A stretch of 64,000 nucleotides of DNA from assembly GCA_964604675.1 (NCBI GenBank), contig CAZSAT010000002.1:83643-147642 (forward strand), given 5' to 3'. A program made the position numbers and the translations under genes. The notes beneath the pieces are model-generated. The model saw only the letters and a list, made by a program, of their open reading frames with translations. It ran no database searches and was not told the origin of the DNA. Below are positions 17,190 to 26,430 of this stretch, one piece after another. Each line of letters begins with the position of its first letter. Position 1 is the stretch's first letter. This DNA is from CAZSAT01 sp964604675 (lineage in GTDB: Bacteria > Myxococcota_A > UBA796 > CAJQPC01).

Positions 17190-20100
17190 CCCTGGTGCTG
17201 GCGCTCGCGTGCGACCCCGTGTGGGTGGCGGGCCTCGACGAGGACGGCGACGGCTGGGGGCGGCACGAGGGGGACTGCGCCGACCTCGACGCGAGCGTGT
17301 ACCCCGGCGCCGAAGAGACCTGGTACGACGGCGTGGACCAGGACTGTGACGGCAACGACGACGACGCGGACGGCGACGGTCATCCGGTCGACCAGGACTG
17401 CGACGATCACGACCCGGAGGTCTTCCCGGGCGCCGATGAGCTTCCCTACGACGGGGTGGACCAGGACTGCGACGGCGAAGACCTGGTCGACGTCGACGGC
17501 GACGGCTTCGACCTCGACTCGGACTGCGACGACGACGACCCCGCGGTGAACCCCGACGCGAGCGATGCCTGCTACGACGGGGTGGACTCCGACTGCGATG
17601 GCTGGAGCGACCAGGACTGCGACCGGGACGGTGTGGATCTCGCGGAGGACTGCGACGACGGGGACCCCGCCGTGCTGCCCGGCGCCGACGACGTGCTCTA
17701 CGACTGCGTCGACGCCGACTGCGACGGCAACGACGGCGACGGCGACGGCGACGGCTACGTCTCCGACGGCTACGCGTTGGACTGCGCAGGCTGGGCCGAG
17801 CTCGCGGGCCACGAAGGGGCGGGCGACTGCGACGATGGTGATGCCACGGTGCACCCCGCGGCCACGGAGGTCTGGTACGACAACGTCGACCAGGACTGCG
17901 CGGGGGACGACGACTTCGACGCCGACGCCGACGGCTACGACACGGTGTCCGACTGCGACGACTCCGATCCCGGCATCTCGCCCGGCGCCTACGAAGCGTG
18001 CGACGCCGACGACGTGGACGAGGACTGCGACGGCGACACCAACGACGCCAGCGCCTTGGGCTGCACGCTCTTCTACGTCGACGGCGACGGCGACAGCTAC
18101 GGCGGCGCCAGCTCCGCCTGCTACTGCGACGCCACGGACATCTACCAGGTGGCCGTGAGCGGGGACTGCGACGACGCGTCGGCGTCGGTGAACCCCTCCG
18201 CCTCGGAGCTCTGGTACGACGGCATCGACCAGGACTGCGATGGCGGCAGCGACTACGACGCCGACGGCGATGGCTTCGACAGCGACCTCTTCGGGGGGGA
18301 CGACTGCGACGACACGGACACCAGCTACGCGCCCGGCGCCGACGAGTACTGCGAGGGCACCGACGAAGACTGCGACGGTGCGGTGGACGAAGCCGGGGTG
18401 GTCGACGGCATCCCGTTCTACGTGGACTTCGACGTCGACGGCTACGGCGACAGCTCGACCGCTCGGACCACCTACTGCGAGGACCCGGGCGCCGGCTGGT
18501 CCACCAACGCGCTCGACTGCGACGACCTCGACGCGAGCGTGCACCCGAACCAGGCGGAGCGGTGCGACACGGGCGGCGTGGACGAGGACTGCGATGGCTG
18601 GGTCGACGACGACGACACGGGGCTGGACACCGCCACGGCCGCGCTCTGGTGGGCGGACGCCGATGGCGATGGGTACGGCACCGACACGGGCGACCACTGG
18701 TGCACGGCACCCTCCGGCTGGGCGGCGCTCGCCGGCGACTGCAACGACCTGCGCGCAGACGTGAGCCCGGAGGGCACCGAGGCGTGCGACTCCGGGATCA
18801 GCGACGAGGACTGCGACGGGCTGTTCGACGGCGACGATCCGGATCTGGCGGACACCACCTGGCACCCCGACGCGGACTTCGACGGCTACGGCGACGCGAG
18901 CGACACCGGCGTGGTCGGCTGCTCCCCCGGGCCGCTCTGGGTGGCCGACGCCACCGACTGCGACGACGCGGACGGCGCCATCCACCCGGGTGCCACGGAG
19001 GTGTGCGGCGGTGTCGACGAGGACTGCGACGGCCTGATCGACGACGACGACACGGGCGTGGACCTCTCGACCGTGCTCGACTGGTTCCTCGACGGCGACG
19101 GCGACGGCTACGGCGAGGAGCCCGAGACCGGCTGGGTCGACGCCGACGACACCGGCGACACCGGCGCGTACGGCGTGGTGAACGCGGTCGTGGCGTGCTC
19201 GTCGCCGGGCAGCGGGTACGTGACCGACAGCACCGACTGCGACGACGAGGACGCGGCCGTGAACCCCGCCGCCACCGAGGTGTGCGACGCGAGCGACGTG
19301 GACGAAGACTGCGACGGCCTGGCCGACGACGCGGACCCGGACGTGGACACGGGCACCTTCTCGACGACCTGGGTGGACGGCGACGGCGACGGCTTCGGCG
19401 ACGCTAGCACCTCGCTCGCCGCCTGCGACCCCGCGAGCGGCTACGCGAGCATGGCGGGGGACTGCGACGACGGGGCCGCCGACGTGAACCCGGACGCCGA
19501 CGAGGTCTGCGACACCGGCGACGTGGACGAGGACTGCGACGGCCTGAGCGACGACGACGACGACTCGGTCCTCCAGACCTCGTACCTGGCCTGGTACCTG
19601 GACGACGACGGCGACGGGTACGGCACCAGCACCGCCACGGCCACCTGCGACGCGACCGGTTCCTACTCGGCCAGCGAGGCCGGCGACTGCGACGACGCGG
19701 ACGCGACGGTGAGCCCAGGGGCGGCCGAGGTCTGCCTCGACGGCATCGACAACGACTGCGACGGCACCTCGAACGCGTGCGCGGCGCTGGGGTCGGTGGA
19801 CCTCTCGGGCGCCGACGCGCGCCGCACCGGCGGCGCGAACCTCGACTCGGCCGGCAACGCCGTGGCGGGGGTGGGTGACGTCGACGGCGACGGCTTCGAC
19901 GACGTGCTGATCGGTGCCTACCTGGACGACGTGGCGGTGTCCAACGGGGGGGCGGCCTACCTCCATGCCGGCCCGCTCTCGGGCGATGCTGCGCTGTCCA
20001 CGGGCTTCGCCACGCTCACCGGCGTGGACGGCGGGGACTCGGCTGGGTGGGCCCTGGCTGGCGCGGGTGATGTCGACGATGATGGTCTCGACGATCTGCT

Positions 20101-21130
20101 CGTGGCCGCCTACACGTCCGACCATTCAGCCACCGATGGCGGTGCGGTCTACCTGCTCACCGGCATCACCAGCGGCACACTCGGGCTGGACGAGGCGGTC
20201 GGGTTGCTGGCTGGCGCCGAGAGCTCGGTGCGGCTCGGCTCCGCCGTGGTGGCGCTCTCCGACACCAGCGGCGACGGCGTGACCGACTTTGCTGCTGGCG
20301 CGTACTACGAGTCGACCGCAGGATCGCGGGCCGGAGCCGTCTTCGTGACCTACGGGCCCCTCGACGCGGAGCGGAGCTCGGCGGACGCCGACGCGTTCCT
20401 CAAGGGCGAGGCCGCTGGCGACTACGCGGGCCTGGCCCTCGCGGGCGGCGACGCCAACGGCGACGGCACCTCCGACCTGCTGATCGGCGCCTACCTCAAC
20501 GACGAGAACGGCGTCGAAGCGGGCCGCGCGTACCTGATGCTCGGACCGCTGTCGGGCGAGGTGTCCCTGGGCACCTCCGACGCCACCGTGGAGGGCACGG
20601 GCGCTGGCGACCACGTGGGCGTGGCGCTCGCCCTGGCCGACGTCGACGGCGATGGCCAGGACGATCTCGTGACGGGCGCGAGCGGCACCGACACCACCGA
20701 CAGCGACGCGGGCACGGTCTACGTGTTCCTGAGCTCGACCTCGGGGGACTACGACGCGGCCGAGGCCGACGCGATGCTCGAGGGCAGCGCCGCAGACGAC
20801 GCGGCGGGTAGCGCGGTCGCGAACGCCGGCGACGTGGACGGTGACGGCCGCGACGACCTCCTGATCGGCGCGCCCGGCGAGGACAGCACCGACACCGACG
20901 CGGGCGCGGCCTACCTCGTGTTGGGCCCGGTGTCGGGGACCTCGCTGTTGTCGGATGCCGCCGCCGTGTTGCTGGGCGAAGCGGCCGGCGACGAAGCGGG
21001 AAGCGCCGTGGCCGGCGCCGGGGATGTGGATGGCGACGGCGCCGGCGACCTGCTGGTCGGGGCGCCGCTCGCAGACGATGCCTTCACCAACGCCGGCGCG
21101 GCCTACGTCGTGTTCGGCGGAGCGCTGTGA
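17177..21130 (+). CDS. MopE-repeat lipoprotein with C-terminal FG-GAP propeller
   Basis: The 1317-residue protein starts at a GTG with a short lipobox signal (PLTLVLALAC). Residues about 15-875 are Cys/Asp metal-binding repeats of the same type as the upstream giant protein. From about residue 880 to the end there are seven FG-GAP/integrin-like units, each with D-x-D-G-D-G-x-x-D-L-L-x-G-A (for example GDVDGDGFDDVLIGAY), which would close as a seven-bladed calcium-binding propeller. The start at 17177 is preferred because it places the lipobox at the N-terminus; the longer open frame overlaps the preceding gene. It overlaps that gene by 13 bases. A surface adhesion or metal-binding role is inferred. 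Confidence 0.82.
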   Translation: MGPLTLVLALACDPVWVAGLDEDGDGWGRHEGDCADLDASVYPGAEETWYDGVDQDCDGNDDDADGDGHPVDQDCDDHDPEVFPGADELPYDGVDQDCDGEDLVDVDGDGFDLDSDCDDDDPAVNPDASDACYDGVDSDCDGWSDQDCDRDGVDLAEDCDDGDPAVLPGADDVLYDCVDADCDGNDGDGDGDGYVSDGYALDCAGWAELAGHEGAGDCDDGDATVHPAATEVWYDNVDQDCAGDDDFDADADGYDTVSDCDDSDPGISPGAYEACDADDVDEDCDGDTNDASALGCTLFYVDGDGDSYGGASSACYCDATDIYQVAVSGDCDDASASVNPSASELWYDGIDQDCDGGSDYDADGDGFDSDLFGGDDCDDTDTSYAPGADEYCEGTDEDCDGAVDEAGVVDGIPFYVDFDVDGYGDSSTARTTYCEDPGAGWSTNALDCDDLDASVHPNQAERCDTGGVDEDCDGWVDDDDTGLDTATAALWWADADGDGYGTDTGDHWCTAPSGWAALAGDCNDLRADVSPEGTEACDSGISDEDCDGLFDGDDPDLADTTWHPDADFDGYGDASDTGVVGCSPGPLWVADATDCDDADGAIHPGATEVCGGVDEDCDGLIDDDDTGVDLSTVLDWFLDGDGDGYGEEPETGWVDADDTGDTGAYGVVNAVVACSSPGSGYVTDSTDCDDEDAAVNPAATEVCDASDVDEDCDGLADDADPDVDTGTFSTTWVDGDGDGFGDASTSLAACDPASGYASMAGDCDDGAADVNPDADEVCDTGDVDEDCDGLSDDDDDSVLQTSYLAWYLDDDGDGYGTSTATATCDATGSYSASEAGDCDDADATVSPGAAEVCLDGIDNDCDGTSNACAALGSVDLSGADARRTGGANLDSAGNAVAGVGDVDGDGFDDVLIGAYLDDVAVSNGGAAYLHAGPLSGDAALSTGFATLTGVDGGDSAGWALAGAGDVDDDGLDDLLVAAYTSDHSATDGGAVYLLTGITSGTLGLDEAVGLLAGAESSVRLGSAVVALSDTSGDGVTDFAAGAYYESTAGSRAGAVFVTYGPLDAERSSADADAFLKGEAAGDYAGLALAGGDANGDGTSDLLIGAYLNDENGVEAGRAYLMLGPLSGEVSLGTSDATVEGTGAGDHVGVALALADVDGDGQDDLVTGASGTDTTDSDAGTVYVFLSSTSGDYDAAEADAMLEGSAADDAAGSAVANAGDVDGDGRDDLLIGAPGEDSTDTDAGAAYLVLGPVSGTSLLSDAAAVLLGEAAGDEAGSAVAGAGDVDGDGAGDLLVGAPLADDAFTNAGAAYVVFGGAL

Positions 21131-21161
21131 CCGGAGCTCTGGCGGCGGCTCCTGCGCAGGG

Positions 21162-22862
21162 TCAGAGGCCGAGCAGCTCCTTCACCTCGTCGCGCTTCGC
21201 GAGCTTCGGATCCTTCGCCACCACGGCGCGCGCTTCGCTCTCCCGCCCGGCCTCGACCAGCGCTCGCACGTAGCGAACGCCGGTGCCCGTGCGCGGTCCG
21301 GGCACCCGGTAGGCCCCGCCCCAGGCCTCTGCGGCGCAGTCGAGCTTGCCGGCCTCGGCGCAGGCCGACGCCATGGCCTTCAGGGTCGGGTAGCTGTCGG
21401 GAAAGGTCGACAACAGCTGCGCGAGCTTCTCGATCCCGGCGTCGGTCTTGCCCTGACGGAGCAGGGACTCCCCCCACCAGTTGAGCGCGGAGAGGTCGCC
21501 CGGGTCTTCGCTGACGGCGTAGGCGTAGAGGACCTCGGCGCGCTCCCAGTCCTGGTCGGCGTAGGCGAAGTTCGCCTCGACGTGGGCGCACCACCCGGGG
21601 TTGAAGGCGGTGACCCGGTCCACGGGCAGCCACGGCAGGGCGGCCAGACCCGCGAAGAGCACGGCGCTGCGCGGCCGGATGCCGCTGCGCAGTGCACGGC
21701 CTGCCGCGAGCACCCCCCGAGCGCCTAACAGCGCCACCACCGGCCAGGTGGCCACCCGGTAGCGGTCGGCGACCAAGTACAGGATCATCGGCAGGTGCAG
21801 CGCCCCCCAGGAGAGCACCAGCAGGCGCCCGCGCGCGGTTCCCAGGAGCTGGAGCGCGCCCAGCACGGCGAAGGGGAAGACCCATCCGTAGCGCACGGGC
21901 AGCCGACCCAGGAACGCCAGCTCCGGCTCTGCGGTGCGGCAGCGGTAGTCCTCGTTGCGCGGGATCTCGCGGTCGTTCACCGACCAGAGGGTCTTGGTGG
22001 CCAGGGCGGTGAGCCACGCGCCGGGCGCCTCGCCGATCTCGGCCCAGGCCCGTTGCGACCAGTAGTCGTTGCGCTCGAAGCTGTCGCGGCGGTGGGGTTC
22101 GGCCTCCAGGGCGAGCTGCCGGAAGGGCAGGCCGGCCTTCAGGAACGCCGTGTGCTTCCAGTCCGGGTTGTTGCCCAAGTAGAAGTTGATGCCCGAGTTG
22201 TGGGAGACCAGCGCCACCTGGTCGAAGCGCACGGCGTTGGACACCGTGGTGGGCGCGAGGCCCAGTCCGACCCCGACGAGGGCGAAGAGCGCGGCCTTCC
22301 GGGTGTGGGTCCAGGCCGCCCAGCCGACCAGCACCCCACAGGCCAGGAGGTAGGTCGGGTGCACGCTCGCGGCCACCCCGAGCAGCAGGCCGGCCGGCAC
22401 CAGCTTCTGGCGGTCGGCCAACAGCAGGGCGCCTGCGAGGCACGCGCAGGTCACGGCGGGCGTGAGCAGGTCGAGCTCGAAGAGCACCGGCGTGGCGTAG
22501 AGCGCGTAGAGCGCGCCGGCGAGCGGTCCGAGCCAACCCCCGTCGTGGAAGCGATCGCCGAGCCGGATGATCAGGCCCGTGGTGAGCAGTCCGAGCCCGA
22601 CCTGGGCGATCCGCACCACCTGCATGCTGGCGTCGCCGCCAGTGGCGCCGAAGAGCCAGGAGAGCAGGTAGGGGTAGGCGGGCGGCTGGTAGTAGCCCGA
22701 CGCGAAGGGGTCCTTGTCGGCGAGCAGCTGCCGAGCCTGGTCCCAGTAGGTGTACGCGTCCACCAGCGGGCTGTCGGCGTAGCCGGTGTGGCCGATGCCG
22801 AGGAGCCCTGCGACCCGGACGGCCGCGGCCACTCCGAGCACTGCCCAGCCGAGGCGACTCAC
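21162..22862 (-). CDS. GT-C family membrane glycosyltransferase with TPR tail
   Basis: The 566-residue protein has about ten membrane helices over the first 420 residues. An acidic loop early on (YADSPLVDAYTYWDQARQLL) followed by YYQPPAYPYLLSW resembles the catalytic first loop of GT39/PMT-type polyprenyl-phosphate-sugar transferases. The C-terminal 130 residues are soluble with TPR-like helical pairs (ALNWWGESLLRQGKTDAGIEKLAQLL). It likely transfers a sugar from a lipid-linked donor on the periplasmic side; acceptor unknown. The GTG start at 22862 overlaps the stop of the upstream cNMP-binding gene by four bases (GTGA), so the long upstream open frame is ignored. Confidence 0.78.
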   Translation of the reverse strand: MSRLGWAVLGVAAAVRVAGLLGIGHTGYADSPLVDAYTYWDQARQLLADKDPFASGYYQPPAYPYLLSWLFGATGGDASMQVVRIAQVGLGLLTTGLIIRLGDRFHDGGWLGPLAGALYALYATPVLFELDLLTPAVTCACLAGALLLADRQKLVPAGLLLGVAASVHPTYLLACGVLVGWAAWTHTRKAALFALVGVGLGLAPTTVSNAVRFDQVALVSHNSGINFYLGNNPDWKHTAFLKAGLPFRQLALEAEPHRRDSFERNDYWSQRAWAEIGEAPGAWLTALATKTLWSVNDREIPRNEDYRCRTAEPELAFLGRLPVRYGWVFPFAVLGALQLLGTARGRLLVLSWGALHLPMILYLVADRYRVATWPVVALLGARGVLAAGRALRSGIRPRSAVLFAGLAALPWLPVDRVTAFNPGWCAHVEANFAYADQDWERAEVLYAYAVSEDPGDLSALNWWGESLLRQGKTDAGIEKLAQLLSTFPDSYPTLKAMASACAEAGKLDCAAEAWGGAYRVPGPRTGTGVRYVRALVEAGRESEARAVVAKDPKLAKRDEVKELLGL

Positions 22863-23491
22863 CGACGGATCGGGCTCTTCCGGTTGCGCTTGGCGTCCTC
22901 GGTCTCGACCCAGGACACGCTGTCGACACCGGAGGCGTTGACCTTCCAGCCCGACAGCACCCCGGCGGTCTTGAGCAGGTCGTCGTCGGTGATCGCGCCG
23001 CCGGCGGTGGACTCGGTGGCTTCCATGGCGCGGTCGAGCAGGTCCTGCAGCCGCCGGTTGCCGGCGGTCAGCTGGCCGGTGAGGCTGGAGATCAGCAGCC
23101 GCCGGAGGGCGGTGCCGCGGGTGGTCGGCTCGCGCAGGATGCGCTTGTAGCCGGCGTGGTCGAGCACCGAGAGCGTGCTCGCCTGGGCCGCCTGGCAGGT
23201 GGCCGACCGGGACGAGCCGTCGATCAGGCCCATGTGCCCGATGAGCGCCGGCGCCTGGATGACGGCCAGCTCCTTCTCCGTCCCACGAGGACCGCGCTTC
23301 AGCACCCGCACCGAGCCCGTGAGCAGGAACCACATCTCGCTGGACGGGTCGCCTTCCCGGCAGAGCTCCTCGCCGCCCTCGAGGGCGCGCTCGCTGCACG
23401 CCTCGAGCACCTTCACCATGGGCTTCACGTTGCGGCCCACGAAGGGATGAGCCAGCAGGATCTTCTTGGCCTGCGCGGTCAGGTCGCTCAT
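22859..23491 (-). CDS. Cyclic-nucleotide-binding domain protein
   Basis: The 210-residue protein carries one cNMP-binding (CAP-ED) domain at about residues 15-140: EGGEELCREGDPSSEMWFLLTGSV, then GPRGTEKELAVIQAPALIGHMGLIDGSSRSAT, with the phosphate-binding-cassette-like GLIDGSSRSAT (Arg-Ser before AT). No HTH follows; the C-terminal 60 residues are charged and unrecognised, so it is not a CRP-type regulator but may sense cAMP/c-di-GMP or act as a scaffold. It overlaps neighbours by four bases on both sides. Confidence 0.82.
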   Translation of the reverse strand: MSDLTAQAKKILLAHPFVGRNVKPMVKVLEACSERALEGGEELCREGDPSSEMWFLLTGSVRVLKRGPRGTEKELAVIQAPALIGHMGLIDGSSRSATCQAAQASTLSVLDHAGYKRILREPTTRGTALRRLLISSLTGQLTAGNRRLQDLLDRAMEATESTAGGAITDDDLLKTAGVLSGWKVNASGVDSVSWVETEDAKRNRKSPIRR

Positions 23492-24012
23492 CGGCCACCT
23501 CCGAAGATCGACATGAAGCGGTCGCGGAGGTTGCCCTTGGGCGCGGCCGGAGCAGCACCCGTTGCGACGCCAGGGTCCTCTTCCTTCCAGACCTTCTGCA
23601 CGGTGAGGTTGGTGGAGCGGATGCGCCGGGCGAGGGTGCCGAGCAGGTGCTCCTCGATGGCCACGAGCGCCGGGTTGAGCGCGGCCGCCGCCAGGAGCTG
23701 CCGCGAGACCGAGAGGCAGGTGGTGGTCTCCATCGCCTTCACGGTGGCGCTGCGTGTGCGACCGGAGGCGAAGAGCGCGGTCTCTCCGACGATCTCGCCC
23801 CCGCGGATCTCGCCCACGGTGCGGTCGCCCACGATGGCGGCCAGGCGGCCGTTCACCACGAGCATGGCCGTGGCGGCCGCGTCCCCCTGCTGGAAGATGA
23901 GCTCGCCGAGCCCGAAGTGCACGGGAGGCGCGAGCTGCACGAGCTCGGCCAGCGAAGCGCGCGGCACGCCGCGGAAGAGGGGAAGCCGCTCGAGGGCGTC
24001 GACGGTGGACAT
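23488..24012 (-). CDS. Cyclic-nucleotide-binding domain protein
   Basis: The 174-residue product is a second cNMP-binding domain (about residues 10-125): FRGVPRASLAELVQLAPP, GELIFQQGDAAATAMLVVNGRLA, and the cassette GEIVGETALFASGRTRSAT. The E-T-A-L-F-x(3)-R-x-R-S-A-T pattern matches the ligand pocket better than in its neighbour. A short tail ends in RDRFMSIFGGGR. It overlaps the downstream cNMP gene by four bases, implying that the two are made together and perhaps pair. No DNA-binding domain is present. Confidence 0.82.
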   Translation of the reverse strand: MSTVDALERLPLFRGVPRASLAELVQLAPPVHFGLGELIFQQGDAAATAMLVVNGRLAAIVGDRTVGEIRGGEIVGETALFASGRTRSATVKAMETTTCLSVSRQLLAAAALNPALVAIEEHLLGTLARRIRSTNLTVQKVWKEEDPGVATGAAPAAPKGNLRDRFMSIFGGGR

Positions 24013-24052
24013 GAGAGGGCCTAGCCGATGGGGCGGTCTGCGGCCACAGCCC

Positions 24053-25450
24053 TCAGAACGCCATGCCCAACCGCACGCCCAGCGTGTTGACCTTCCCGGC
24101 GTAGGTGCCGTTGGTGCTGGTCTTGTACGGCAGCTCGGCGCTGAAGCGCGCGTTGCCGTCGCGCAGGTCCCAGGCGGAGTCGGTGATCTCCCGCGTGAAC
24201 AGGAAGTACTTGGTGTAGCCGAGCCCGAGGGTGACCTTGCCCATCGTGTAGCGGCTGGCCAGCATGAAGCCCGCGTTCTGGAAGTCCAGGTTGGACGGGC
24301 TCACCGCGTAGTCGGGCACCGCGTTCTGGTTGTACATCAGCCGGGTGCCGAACCAGAGATCCTCGTTGAGCTGGTAGCCGCCCATCGCCAGGAAGTTGCC
24401 GGAGTTGTAGAGCCGACGGGGGCTGTACTGCTCGGTGGCGATCGAGATGGTGACGTTGTCCGGGGGGCCGATCGCGTCGCCGTCTTCGCTGGTGAGCGTG
24501 ATGGCGATGTCGCCGTCTTCCCCGCCGCAGCAGAGGTTCCAGAGCTGCCAGTCCATGCCGGCGCCCACGGTGAGCTTGTCGTTGACCTGGCTGTTCAGGT
24601 ACAGCCGGGCCACGGCGGGCAGCTCGAGCTCCACGCCGACCTTCGCGCCGACCGCGCCCCCGCCCACGGTGCTGAGGGTCTCGTTGACGTACACGAAGCC
24701 TTCGCCCTCGGCGCTGAAGGTGCCGGCCGAGGTGTACGACGCGCCCACCTGGGCCTTCTCGTACTTGTCGAAGAACACGCCGGCGTTCCAGCCCCAGTGG
24801 GAGCCGCTGGCCGAGCCCGAGAGGTAGGTGTCGAGGGCGTAGGGGGTGCTGGGCGTGTCGAGCCCCAGCTCTTCGGGCAGCACGCCCTCGGTGCCCAGGG
24901 GATCGGAGGCCTGGAAGACCTGGATGATGTCCTTGATGTAGGACACGCCGCCGCCCACGTGCAGCCCGTCCATCACCGTGACCGCCACGGCCGGCGTGAT
25001 GGCCGCCGTGATGATCTTGGTCGAGATGATGTGGTAGCGCTGGTGGCTGGTGTACGGCGGGGCGTCGCCCTCTTCCGAGGAGGTGTAGTCGCCGCCGCCC
25101 ACAAAGGGATCGTAGGCTGCGACGGCCACCGTGAGGCGGTCGGGGATGGCCTGCCAGCTGGCGCCCACGATGCCGTTGGGCACCGTGGCGGCGGCGGTGG
25201 CGACCTCCCACGGCTGCCCGGTGTTCGGATCGATGCCGTCGTTCCGCGTGGTGGTGACCTCGAGGTTGATGAAGCTCGCCTGCACGTCGGCCAGCACGTT
25301 GACGCCCGCGAGCGGCGCCAGGGCGGCCGGGTTGTACGCCACGGCGGCCACGTTCGACGTGGCGGCGCCTGAGTCAGGACCGCCGGTCACACCCGCGGTG
25401 GTGATCGATCCGGCGAGGGCCGCGGTGGAGAAGGCGGTCGACAGCAGCAT
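24053..25450 (-). CDS. FadL/OmpP1-family outer-membrane protein
   Basis: The 465-residue protein starts with a short signal (MLLSTAFSTAALAG) and continues as a FadL/TodX-type barrel: an N-terminal SGAATSNVAAVAYNPAALAPLAGVNV hatch segment, with AVAYNPAAL the recognisable family motif, then many amphipathic strands ending with the C-terminal strand TLGVRLGMAF (terminal Phe as outer-membrane insertion signal). Such proteins admit hydrophobic molecules such as fatty acids. It is the first gene of a minus-strand set that continues, after a 40-base gap, into two cNMP-binding genes and a glycosyltransferase. Confidence 0.85.
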   Translation of the reverse strand: MLLSTAFSTAALAGSITTAGVTGGPDSGAATSNVAAVAYNPAALAPLAGVNVLADVQASFINLEVTTTRNDGIDPNTGQPWEVATAAATVPNGIVGASWQAIPDRLTVAVAAYDPFVGGGDYTSSEEGDAPPYTSHQRYHIISTKIITAAITPAVAVTVMDGLHVGGGVSYIKDIIQVFQASDPLGTEGVLPEELGLDTPSTPYALDTYLSGSASGSHWGWNAGVFFDKYEKAQVGASYTSAGTFSAEGEGFVYVNETLSTVGGGAVGAKVGVELELPAVARLYLNSQVNDKLTVGAGMDWQLWNLCCGGEDGDIAITLTSEDGDAIGPPDNVTISIATEQYSPRRLYNSGNFLAMGGYQLNEDLWFGTRLMYNQNAVPDYAVSPSNLDFQNAGFMLASRYTMGKVTLGLGYTKYFLFTREITDSAWDLRDGNARFSAELPYKTSTNGTYAGKVNTLGVRLGMAF

Positions 25451-25525
25451 GGGTGCTCCAGGGTGCTCCCTGCTAACGCATGCGTGGTTTTTTGGGCTAT
25501 ATGGGCGGCCTTACGGAGTTCCCCC
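25451..25525. promoter_or_regulatory. Divergent regulatory region with palindrome
   Basis: Between the divergent FadL-like gene and lipoprotein gene lie a direct repeat GGGTGCTCC (25451-25459 and 25461-25469), a perfect 10-bp palindrome ACGCATGCGT (25476-25485), a T-run, and a TATAT (25498-25502) usable as a plus-strand -10. CGGAG at 25514-25518 serves the ATG at 25526. The palindrome is a plausible operator. Confidence 0.4.
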
Positions 25526-26383
25526 ATGCGACAGCTCACCCTCGCCACCGGCCTCGTGCTGCTCACCGCCTGCCCGGGTCGGGAAGGCGTGTACGAAGGC
25601 GGGCCTGGGGCGGACGGGCAGGACACCGCACCCATCGAGGTCGTGGACTGCAACGCCGATCTGGACATGTCGGCCGGCATCAACATCGAGGGCACCGCGA
25701 TCGACGTCGGCACGGGCGCGTTGCTCACCTCCGGCGACACCGCCACCGCGCCCCTGTGTGTGTCGGCGATCGACCCCACCCCCGCGGTCACCGGCGGGGA
25801 GCCCACGATCCTGGTCGCGAGCACGATGTGTGAGGACGGGAGCTTCACGCTCGCCGGCATCGAGGAGATCCCGGCCATCGGCATCATGGTGCAGCTCGAG
25901 GACTGCAACGGCGAAGGCACCGTGATGCGCTCGGTCACGGGCGTCTCGGCCGATCTCTTCGAGGGCTACGGACCGGGCGACACGCTCTCGGGGGTGGAGG
26001 CCCGTTCGTTGTCGACCGACACGCGCGACGCCTGGCACGCCGAGCTCGAGGGCAACGGCTACGGCTTCGACCTCGGCGTCGACGGCTTCCTCGCCGGGTA
26101 CGCGCTCGACAGCGCGGAGGCCCCGGTGGGTGGCGCCACGGTGACCTGCGGCTCCTGTTCGGACCGCCCCACCTGGTACGCCGACGGCGACGACGCCGAT
26201 GGCAGCTTCTCCAGCGGCGGCACCGCCCACACCACGAGCCAGGTCGACGGCGGGGGCTTCTTCATCGTGCCCGCAGCGCGCATCACGACCTACACCTGTT
26301 CCGACGACAGCCATGACTGGGAGGGCACCCTGCTGGGGAGCCTCGAGGGCTATGGCGTCTTCATCCGCTTCATCGCGAACTGA
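25526..26383 (+). CDS. Lipoprotein, paralogue of the next gene
   Basis: The 285-residue product starts with a lipobox signal (MRQLTLATGLVLLTAC). The mature part shows a carboxypeptidase-regulatory-like beta pattern: NIEGTAIDVGTGALL, a PLCVSAIDPTPAVTGGEPT strand set, GSFTLAGIEEIPAIGIMVQLEDCNG, then a second segment GFLAGYALDSAEAPVGGATVTCG with the motif WYADGDDADGSFSSGGT. The next gene has the same order of motifs, so the two are a tandem duplication. Function is unknown; the fold suggests surface binding rather than catalysis. The ATG at 25526 follows CGGAG. Confidence 0.75.
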   Translation: MRQLTLATGLVLLTACPGREGVYEGGPGADGQDTAPIEVVDCNADLDMSAGINIEGTAIDVGTGALLTSGDTATAPLCVSAIDPTPAVTGGEPTILVASTMCEDGSFTLAGIEEIPAIGIMVQLEDCNGEGTVMRSVTGVSADLFEGYGPGDTLSGVEARSLSTDTRDAWHAELEGNGYGFDLGVDGFLAGYALDSAEAPVGGATVTCGSCSDRPTWYADGDDADGSFSSGGTAHTTSQVDGGGFFIVPAARITTYTCSDDSHDWEGTLLGSLEGYGVFIRFIAN

Positions 26384-26430
26384 CTTCCAAACCAATGGAC
26401 GGGGCCGCTGGCCCCAGAGAGGAGATTCAC

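Noticed and set aside
17144..20125. A 993-codon minus-strand open frame opposite the second repeat lipoprotein
   Set aside because: Same antisense effect of GAC/GAG-rich repeats; Val-Ala-Val composition and no start context.
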